This document shows positions 30,535-35,786 of a DNA stretch of 35,786 nt, one piece after another (within the stretch, counting starts at the first letter, position 1; each line of letters starts with the position of its first letter). The DNA comes from Candidatus Nomurabacteria bacterium (GTDB lineage: Bacteria > Patescibacteriota > Minisyncoccia > Phycocordibacterales > UBA9973): NCBI GenBank assembly GCA_029288805.1, contig JARIGO010000013.1:1-35786 (forward strand). Reading direction: 5' to 3'. Under the pieces are notes generated by a model. That model searched no databases, was not told the origin of the DNA, and saw only the letters and a list, made by a program, of their open reading frames with translations. The position numbers and the translations under genes were made by a program.

Positions 30535-33117
30535 ATGTTTCGGTTTGTGAAAAAGCACAACACTCTTTTTATTTCACTTGGCTTCCTTGTGATTTTTTCA
30601 TTTGCAGTAGCGCATGCCAATCCGCCAACTTCGGCATATACGGCAGGTAGCACCCTTGATCCACAATGTGCACCCGGTGCGACAAATTGTACGGTGACAG
30701 TCGGCGCAAGTTCATTTACGGCACTTACTAATACCCCAACGACTCTGGCAGGCTATGGTATTACTGACACGTACACAAAAACTGCTGCTGATGCGCGATA
30801 TCCAATTTCCACTGGTGCCGCTGGCGGACAGACTATTATAGGCGGTACAGGCACCACTGACTCACTGTCACTGGTCGGCACTTCTGGAAATGGCAATACT
30901 GCTTCAAACGCACTGCAGTTCAAGGTTGGTAACAATGGTGGAACTACCGCTATGTTTATTACCAATGGTGGTAGTGTTGGCATTGGTTCGACAAGTGCAA
31001 GCGGTACGCTGACTATCGGTGGTGTGGCACGTTCTTCAACAGCATGGGGTACGGCGGGTATCGGCCTGCAAGTAAGATCAACGGCATACACAGACTCATC
31101 TTCATCAGGTACCGTTACTAACGCTGCCATAAACAGCCTTGGAGTCAGTAGTATCTCATCCTCTAATCTTGCCGTCTATTCTAATGCCTCAACCTTGTAT
31201 ATCGCAGGTGCACCATCTGCAGGAACAAACGCTAGCATTACCAATCCGTGGGCGATAAATGTGGCAGGAGGCGATGTGAACTTCGGGGGAAACAGGCTGA
31301 TAGTTGGAGGCGTCAATGAAAAGGTTGAATTAGTCAGCTCAGGAGGAATCCCAGCGGGTATTTATTTCAACCGTGATCCTACTAACGGATTTATTCTCGA
31401 TACGAACGGATACGCCTATCAGTTTACTCATACCAAGAGCCTTGTATCTACCACTGACAGATTTTCACTGGGAATTTTTAGCCCATCAGGAACATCTGTC
31501 GCTACTCCTTTTACAGCTACTGCTCAAGGCTTTGTTGGTATTAACACCATAACTCCTACTCAGGCTCTTGATATTAACGGCAATGTCCAAATTGATGGCA
31601 ACGGTCATGGCTTATATTTCCCTGATGGCTCATTCATCAGCACAAATGTTGGTGGAGCGGGAGTTGGTACGTCTAGCACTACTGACCTAAACTTTACGGC
31701 AGACAGCGACAATAATGGTAGTGGCGTTATCAACTTTGCCGTCAATGGCAACGGGGCCATGACCATTGCCAATAACGGCTACGTTGGTATCAATACTACG
31801 ACCCCATCCCAGTCATTGACTGTGAACGGTAACTTACAGATTACAGGGCAGGGAAATGGTATTTATTTTGCCGATGGATCATTCATGGGATCTGCCGCAA
31901 ACATTGGTACTGGCATTAGTGCTCCTGGAGATATTTCCCTTGTTGCCGATACTGATGATGATGGAGTAGGGGGTATCAGTCTTTCGACTGGTGGAAACCA
32001 GCACCTAGCGTTGGCAAACAATGGGAACATTGCCTTGGGAAACAGCCTGACTACCCCTTCAACAACTCTGCAAATTTTCTCATCGACTGGCAACGGTGTC
32101 ATGATTGGTCCGGGTACCTATCCTTCCTATATGGGCACAAACGGTCTATATATAACAGGACAGCTTCATGCGTCTACAAATGTTTTAAACAGTGGTTCTG
32201 GTATAAACTGGGGTGCGAGTCAGGCGCGCATCGTCGGCGTAAACCCAGGCGCAAACTCCAATAGTTATCTTTCGTTTTACACTGGAAGTGTCGCCGCGCA
32301 AGGCGAACGTATGCGTATTATCGATAACGGCGACGTGGGTATCGGCACTATTACTCCTGATGCATTGCTTAGTATTGGGTCAACGCTTGTGCCAACTGCG
32401 ACGATAGTAGCAGACTATCAGAATGCTGGAGGAACCTGTGCCATCGATCCTTCTACCACAGGCGGTATCTCATGCTCATCTGATATGACATTGAAGAAAA
32501 ACATCACCAACCTGGGCGATGATTCTTCATGGTCTTTTAATACAAATATCACACCAAGTTCACAATCAACGCTTGATAAGGTCTTGGCATTAAATCCCGT
32601 GGACTACAACTGGAATATTGAAAGTGATGGTACTACAAAACACGCCGGTCTTATTGCACAGGAAGTGCAGGAAGTATTTCCAGATCTCGTAAGTCGCAAT
32701 GCAACTACCAATACCTTGTCATTGAATTACACCGGATTGGTCCCATACACTGTTGAAGCTATCAAGGAAATGAATCTCAATGTTACAAACATCGATGACC
32801 TTACAAAGACCAATACATGGCGAGATGCCATCACGAATTGGCTGGCTGACGCCGCAAACAATATCACTGACATATGGGCAGGTACGTTCCATGCAAAGAA
32901 TGAAATCTGTATCAACAGCACCTGTATTAATGAAGACCAGCTTAAGGCAATTTTGCAGCAGCAAAATACCGCTTCGAACCCAAATGCCCCGGTGACAACG
33001 ACCGTAACTAACGACACTACCGATACCAGCTCTCAATCTCCAGAAGTAGATCAGCCTGCTGTTACCACTCCAGACGCTAGTACGCAAAGCCCGCAAGTCG
33101 ATGAAAATTCAGGCTAA
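30535..33117 (+). CDS. Secreted protein with C-terminal S74 self-cleaving chaperone domain (paralogue 2)
   Basis: This 860-residue paralogue of the preceding gene has a signal peptide (NTLFISLGFLVIFSFAVAHA) followed by YTAGSTLDPQCAPGATNCTV. It then has a phage-fibre-like GYGITDTYTKTAADARYPIS segment and one STAYTDSSSSGTVTN ... YIAGAPSAGTN module like those of paralogue 1. Two repeats of about 80 residues follow, with GNGxGxYFxDGSFx, ADxDxxGxGxI and GINTTTPSQSL patterns. The S74 domain has SSDMTLKKNI (S649, K654), VLALNPVDYNWN and HAGLIAQEVQEVFPDLV. The C-terminal tail (QSPEVDQ ...) resembles that of paralogue 1. It is probably a trimeric surface fibre whose chaperone domain is released by autocleavage. 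Adjacent duplication with different middle regions suggests a diversified adhesin pair. Confidence 0.85.
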   Translation: MFRFVKKHNTLFISLGFLVIFSFAVAHANPPTSAYTAGSTLDPQCAPGATNCTVTVGASSFTALTNTPTTLAGYGITDTYTKTAADARYPISTGAAGGQTIIGGTGTTDSLSLVGTSGNGNTASNALQFKVGNNGGTTAMFITNGGSVGIGSTSASGTLTIGGVARSSTAWGTAGIGLQVRSTAYTDSSSSGTVTNAAINSLGVSSISSSNLAVYSNASTLYIAGAPSAGTNASITNPWAINVAGGDVNFGGNRLIVGGVNEKVELVSSGGIPAGIYFNRDPTNGFILDTNGYAYQFTHTKSLVSTTDRFSLGIFSPSGTSVATPFTATAQGFVGINTITPTQALDINGNVQIDGNGHGLYFPDGSFISTNVGGAGVGTSSTTDLNFTADSDNNGSGVINFAVNGNGAMTIANNGYVGINTTTPSQSLTVNGNLQITGQGNGIYFADGSFMGSAANIGTGISAPGDISLVADTDDDGVGGISLSTGGNQHLALANNGNIALGNSLTTPSTTLQIFSSTGNGVMIGPGTYPSYMGTNGLYITGQLHASTNVLNSGSGINWGASQARIVGVNPGANSNSYLSFYTGSVAAQGERMRIIDNGDVGIGTITPDALLSIGSTLVPTATIVADYQNAGGTCAIDPSTTGGISCSSDMTLKKNITNLGDDSSWSFNTNITPSSQSTLDKVLALNPVDYNWNIESDGTTKHAGLIAQEVQEVFPDLVSRNATTNTLSLNYTGLVPYTVEAIKEMNLNVTNIDDLTKTNTWRDAITNWLADAANNITDIWAGTFHAKNEICINSTCINEDQLKAILQQQNTASNPNAPVTTTVTNDTTDTSSQSPEVDQPAVTTPDASTQSPQVDENSG
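31579..32050 (+). repeat. Two internal protein repeats in S74 protein 2
   Basis: Two units of about 80 codons (around 31579-31815 and 31816-32050) share GNxQIxGxGxGxYFxDGSF, then ADxDxxGxGxI and AxNGxxA/GI patterns. They are recognisable at protein level. DNA identity is only moderate, so this is an older duplication. Confidence 0.6.
32764..32804 (+). repeat. 41-bp repeat shared by the two S74 genes, copy 2
   Basis: Identical to 30129-30169 while the surrounding homologous codons have diverged. It marks the best-conserved stretch of the duplication or a recent conversion tract. Confidence 0.85.
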
Positions 33118-33120
33118 ATA

Positions 33121-33129
33121 TGCTATAGT
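33121..33129 (+). promoter_or_regulatory. Extended -10 promoter of lepA
   Basis: TGC plus TATAGT ends 8 nt before the ATG at 33138, for a predicted leader of about 2 nt. No -35 and no Shine-Dalgarno sequence. Confidence 0.6.
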
Positions 33130-33137
33130 CAGCCCAC

Positions 33138-34961
33138 ATGGAACTCAAAAACATCAGAAATTTCAGCATTATTGCCCATATTGACCACGGTAAATCAACG
33201 CTTGCGGACCGCATGCTTGAGGTCACTGGTACCATTGAAGCCCGCAAAATGCGTGACCAGGTACTCGATAATATGGAACTTGAACGTGAGCGCGGCATCA
33301 CTATCAAGATGCAGCCAGTGCGTATGCAATATCGCCATAACAATGAGGACTACACATTGAACCTGATCGATACCCCCGGTCACATCGACTTCTCATATGA
33401 AGTGTCGCGTGCATTGAAAGCGGTGGAAGGATCATTGCTCTTGGTAGACTCTACACAAGGAGTGCAGGCACAAACACTGACAACATTGTCCATGGCTCGT
33501 GAGTCAGGCCTGGTTATCATTCCGTGTCTGACAAAAGTGGACTCGCCGTTGGCTCGCATTGAGGAAACCACGTTGGAAATTTGTACGCTGATTGGTTGTG
33601 ACATTGATGACGTGTTGGAAGTGTCAGGCAAGACAGGTGAAGGCGTGAAGGAATTGTTGGCGGCAATTATTGAACGCATCCCGGCGCCTGCCCGAATGAT
33701 TCGTTCAGGCGGGCCACAACTAGTCGTAGAGCACAATCGCACGCAGTCATTGGTCTTCGACTTCAGTTATTCCAACCACAAGGGTGTCATTGTCTTTGTG
33801 CGCATGTTTGGTGGGCAAATTGCAAAAGGTGACACGCTCGTCTTCGCTGCGAGTGGTCAGCAATTCCAAGCATTGGAAGTCGGTGTCTTTATGCCGGAAG
33901 CGACAGCACAGCCAACACTGGCTGAGGGCATGATTGGCTACATCGTGACCGGTATCAAACAGCCAGGTATTGCCTCTGTCGGTGACACTATTGTTTCTGC
34001 AAAAAACAGTGCACCGGCATTGCCGGGATACGGATTGCCTCGCCCTGTGGTCTGGGCTTCCATCTATCCTGAAGAAGCTGATGACTTTGATGAATTGCGC
34101 ATGGCATTGCAGCGATTGCGACTGTCTGACTCAGCATTCTCATTTGAAGAAGAAGTGTCCGGTGCGCTCGGTCGCGGCTATCGTTGCGGCTTTCTTGGCA
34201 TGCTGCATTTGGAAATTATCACTGAGCGTTTGCGACGAGAGTTCAATTTGGAATTGATTGTGACAATGCCTTCAGTAACCTATGAGGTTGAGACTCGAAA
34301 CAATCAGCGTTTGATCGTGTATTCGCCGCATCTTTTCCCGGATGATGGTAGTGTGACGAAAGTGTATGAACCATGGGTGAACGTATCCATCATTACTCCC
34401 GAAGTATATGTCGGTACGCTCATGCCATTCATGTATGACCATGAGGCCAATGTTGATGAGCTGCAGCAATTTGGTGACGATCGCGTGAAGATGGGTGCCA
34501 CTATGCCGCTTCGTGAACTGATGCGAGGATTTTTTGATGGACTAAAAAGCATTACGTCTGGGTACGCATCGATTGCCTATGAACAAGGTGAGTTGAAAGT
34601 GGCCGATGTGTTGCGCATGGATATATTGATTGGCGATGAAGTGCAGCCTGCATTTACCCGTATCATTTCTCGTCGTCGTTTGCAGGAGGACGCTGAGGAA
34701 TTCGTAGAGAAGCTCGAGAAGCTCTTGCCTCGTCAGCAAGTGGTTATGAAAATCCAAGCCAAGGCGCTTGGTAAGATTGTAGCGTCACGAACACTGAAGG
34801 CCTTTCGCAAGGACGTGACCGGACACTTGTACGGAGGGGACTATTCCCGAAAACTGAAGCTGCTTGATAAGCAGAAGAAAGGTAAAAAGAAAATGCGGGA
34901 ATACGCAAACGTAAACATCCCGCACGATGTCTTTATAAAAGTAATGAAACAAACTGACTAA
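33138..34961 (+). CDS. lepA: Elongation factor 4 (LepA)
   Basis: LepA is a ribosome-binding GTPase related to EF-G, proposed to act in initiation, ribosome assembly or back-translocation under stress. The 607-residue length is typical. G-domain motifs are intact: G1 AHIDHGKST (13-21), RERGITIK in switch I, G3 DTPGHIDFSYE, and G4 TKVD. The LepA-specific C-terminal domain is present, with the basic end RKLKLLDKQKKGKKKMREYANVNIPHDVF. It has its own extended -10. Its stop codon overlaps by 4 nt the end of a convergent 25-residue peptide gene, and a 6-bp hairpin (34954-34969) spans both stops. Confidence 0.97.
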   Translation: MELKNIRNFSIIAHIDHGKSTLADRMLEVTGTIEARKMRDQVLDNMELERERGITIKMQPVRMQYRHNNEDYTLNLIDTPGHIDFSYEVSRALKAVEGSLLLVDSTQGVQAQTLTTLSMARESGLVIIPCLTKVDSPLARIEETTLEICTLIGCDIDDVLEVSGKTGEGVKELLAAIIERIPAPARMIRSGGPQLVVEHNRTQSLVFDFSYSNHKGVIVFVRMFGGQIAKGDTLVFAASGQQFQALEVGVFMPEATAQPTLAEGMIGYIVTGIKQPGIASVGDTIVSAKNSAPALPGYGLPRPVVWASIYPEEADDFDELRMALQRLRLSDSAFSFEEEVSGALGRGYRCGFLGMLHLEIITERLRREFNLELIVTMPSVTYEVETRNNQRLIVYSPHLFPDDGSVTKVYEPWVNVSIITPEVYVGTLMPFMYDHEANVDELQQFGDDRVKMGATMPLRELMRGFFDGLKSITSGYASIAYEQGELKVADVLRMDILIGDEVQPAFTRIISRRRLQEDAEEFVEKLEKLLPRQQVVMKIQAKALGKIVASRTLKAFRKDVTGHLYGGDYSRKLKLLDKQKKGKKKMREYANVNIPHDVFIKVMKQTD

Positions 34962-34969
34962 CGAGTCAG
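34954..34969. repeat. Small palindrome across the convergent stop codons
   Basis: CTGACT and AGTCAG pair around AACG. The stops of lepA (plus) and the 25-residue peptide (minus) both lie in it. There is no T-run, so it is at best a weak terminator. Confidence 0.4.
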
Positions 34970-35035
34970 AAGGGGAAGAAGGGTGAAGGCAATCATGGCC
35001 ACGATCATGATGATGGAAAAGATTTTCCATGCCAT
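34958..35035 (-). CDS. 25-residue hydrophobic membrane peptide (second)
   Basis: On the minus strand an ATG at 35035 opens a 25-codon frame ending in TAG at 34958-34960, overlapping the lepA end by 4 nt. The peptide begins MAWKIFSIIMIVAMI and ends LPLLTR: one transmembrane helix with Lys4 and a C-terminal Arg. AAAAAGG 5 nt before the ATG is one of the few good Shine-Dalgarno sequences in the window and supports translation. A -10-like TATTCA with extended TGC lies at 35059-35067. It has the same length and style as the peptide at 6863-6940, though the sequences are not obviously homologous. Family unknown. Confidence 0.55.
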   Translation of the reverse strand: MAWKIFSIIMIVAMIAFTLLPLLTR

Positions 35036-35049
35036 ATCTACCTTTTTTC

Positions 35050-35058
35050 TGTTATGAT
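35050..35058 (+). promoter_or_regulatory. Extended -10 promoter of the FtsB/DivIC-like gene
   Basis: TGT plus TATGAT, start near 35065, leader about 24 nt. It abuts the minus-strand -10 at 35059-35064, so the two divergent promoters cannot be occupied together. Confidence 0.5.
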
Positions 35059-35067
35059 TGAATAGCA
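35059..35067 (-). promoter_or_regulatory. Possible extended -10 for the second 25-residue peptide
   Basis: The minus strand reads TGC plus TATTCA, with start near 35052 and a leader of about 17 nt that includes the AAAAAGG ribosome binding site. No -35 is evident. Confidence 0.4.
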
Positions 35068-35088
35068 TACATCACATGCTACCACGCT

Positions 35089-35484
35089 ATGGCAAAAAAG
35101 CAATTTCCTCAAAATCACCAACAATCTGTCTCCCCAAAGCGTATTTTGGCTATGCTGGCCTCTTTGGTAGTGTTCTTTTTGCTGCTGACATCGGTCATTG
35201 GGTTGGGAGAGAAATACTTTGCATTACGAGCTCGCAGTAAGGAATTGGCGGCGCAGCAGGTACAGCTTGCTGCCAAGCAGAAAGAGCTCGAACAAACCAA
35301 TGCCTATCTTGATACTCCAGAAGGAACTGAACAGGTATTGCGTGAGCGCTATAATTACATCAAGCCAGGGGAACAAATGATTGTTATTACCCCTGATCCT
35401 TCTGCTACGCCTCCTCCACAGCCAACAGGCGTGGCTCATTGGTGGGATGAATTACTGCAAGGCTTGGGATTGAAGAAAGATTGA
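35089..35484 (+). CDS. FtsB/DivIC-type septum formation initiator family protein
   Basis: This 131-residue bitopic protein has a basic N-terminus, one membrane helix at about 19-40 (ILAMLASLVVFFLLLTSVIGL), a coiled coil (ALRARSKELAAQQVQLAAKQKELEQ, about 45-70), and the family end motif YLDTPEGTEQVLRERYNYIKPGEQMIVI. A Pro-rich stretch (TPPPQPTG) and a short amphipathic tail follow. FtsB/DivIC proteins form a coiled-coil complex with FtsL and FtsQ that activates septal wall synthesis. The stop is TGA, showing that TGA is not reassigned here. The coiled-coil-and-PEG pattern makes the family likely. Which orthologue it is cannot be said. Confidence 0.82.
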   Translation: MAKKQFPQNHQQSVSPKRILAMLASLVVFFLLLTSVIGLGEKYFALRARSKELAAQQVQLAAKQKELEQTNAYLDTPEGTEQVLRERYNYIKPGEQMIVITPDPSATPPPQPTGVAHWWDELLQGLGLKKD

Positions 35485-35499
35485 CACTGATGCTATACT
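35481..35499 (+). promoter_or_regulatory. Glutaredoxin gene promoter with TTGACA-N7-TATACT layout
   Basis: TTGACA (35481-35486), 7 nt, then TATACT (35494-35499) preceded by TGC. This is the third example of the 7-nt spacing, after uvrB and uvrA. The leader is about 23 nt, and AGTGGA 5 nt before the ATG is a possible Shine-Dalgarno sequence. TTGACA overlaps the end of the upstream gene. Confidence 0.6.
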
Positions 35500-35528
35500 A
35501 TAATTATTAAAGGACTAAGTGGAATTTT

Positions 35529-35762
35529 ATGAAAGACGTAACAATTTATACAACCAATACTTGTCACTACTGTAACCTTGCCAAGGCGTACTTCAAGGAG
35601 CACGACATTGCATATACTGAATATAACGTAGGCACAGACGCGCAAAAGCGTCAGGAAATGATCGACATGACTCATCAGCTCGGTGTGCCGGTTATCGTCG
35701 TGGGAGATACTGCCATGGTAGGCTTTCAGGAAAGCAAATTTGCGGAATTATTCGCTGCGTAA
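35529..35762 (+). CDS. Glutaredoxin / NrdH-like thiol-disulfide oxidoreductase
   Basis: This 77-residue thioredoxin-fold protein has the active site CHYC (in YTTNTCHYCNLAKAYFKEH), the cis-proline loop GVPVIVVGD and the GFQESKF substrate-binding helix start. It reduces disulfides or glutathione mixed disulfides in the cytoplasm, or feeds electrons to ribonucleotide reductase. With no partner gene in view, glutaredoxin and NrdH redoxin cannot be told apart. The CHYC motif is closer to the glutaredoxin CPYC type. The gene is complete and has its own promoter and a plausible ribosome binding site. Confidence 0.9.
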   Translation: MKDVTIYTTNTCHYCNLAKAYFKEHDIAYTEYNVGTDAQKRQEMIDMTHQLGVPVIVVGDTAMVGFQESKFAELFAA

Positions 35763-35786
35763 TACAAAAGAGCGGCACACTTCGTG

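Noticed and set aside
28458-33117. Prophage or phage tail-fibre region
   Set aside because: S74 domains and fibre-like segments recall phage tail spikes. But both proteins have signal peptides and host-type promoters, and no capsid, terminase or other phage gene is nearby, so they are more likely secreted cell-surface proteins.
1-35786. Reassigned TGA codon as in Gracilibacteria and Absconditabacteria
   Set aside because: Conserved proteins run to full length without in-frame TGA, and the FtsB/DivIC-like gene ends in TGA at 35484.

Overview
The window looks like a chromosomal segment of a Candidate Phyla Radiation bacterium (Patescibacteria), most likely a Parcubacteria-type lineage. The reasons are: short or stripped-down versions of housekeeping enzymes (a 414-residue prolyl-tRNA synthetase without an editing insert, a 422-residue UvrC, a zinc-less LeuRS); large secreted proteins whose mature N-terminus carries the motif YTxGxTLDPxCAPGxTNC; a membrane protein with fused TPRs; and many orphan membrane proteins. 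TGA is used as a normal stop (at 35484), so the code is the standard bacterial one. The taxonomic call is inference from protein style, not from a marker tree.

Layout. 1-2202, minus strand: tRNA-Thr(UGU), a small membrane protein, tsf and rpsB, transcribed from a consensus promoter at 2193-2221. 2256-2567: a stand-alone 62-residue membrane protein with its own promoter and terminator. 2601-6829: proS-mreB-mreC-tgt, tightly packed. 6863-6985: an unlisted 25-residue membrane peptide on the minus strand. 7031-11302: a giant secreted SGNH hydrolase with three arabinofuranosidase-B-like modules and a peptidoglycan-binding tail. 11310-19542: nucleotide excision repair genes uvrB and uvrA, then a prenyl synthase, a membrane-anchored orphan, a 51-residue acidic protein (minus) and uvrC. 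19555-24275: a secreted cysteine-rich orphan, a D-Ala-D-Ala ligase-like enzyme, a four-TM orphan and leuS. 24319-28412: a Wzy/O-antigen-ligase-like TPR protein and murJ. 28458-33117: two paralogous secreted proteins ending in self-cleaving S74 chaperone domains. 33138-35762: lepA, another 25-residue membrane peptide (minus), a FtsB/DivIC-like protein and a glutaredoxin.

Themes. Cell-envelope work (MreB, MreC, Ddl, MurJ, prenyl synthase, FtsB-like, Wzy-like protein, PG-binding hydrolase) and surface display (S74 proteins) sit among translation (S2, EF-Ts, EF4, ProRS, LeuRS, Tgt, tRNA-Thr) and repair (UvrA, B, C) genes. From about 7 kb onwards most genes stand alone, each with its own promoter.

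The most striking signal is regulatory. Seven genes have a -10 hexamer (TATAAT, TATACT or TATTAT) exactly 6 nt before the start codon and two more have it 7 nt before, usually with an extended TGn and no -35 box or Shine-Dalgarno sequence. This predicts leaderless mRNAs that begin at or within a base of the start codon. It also decides several start codons. Other points of interest are two 25-residue membrane peptides, a GC-rich 59-bp perfect repeat inside the giant hydrolase gene, and unusual active-site or metal-site changes in the Ddl-like enzyme, UvrC and LeuRS.
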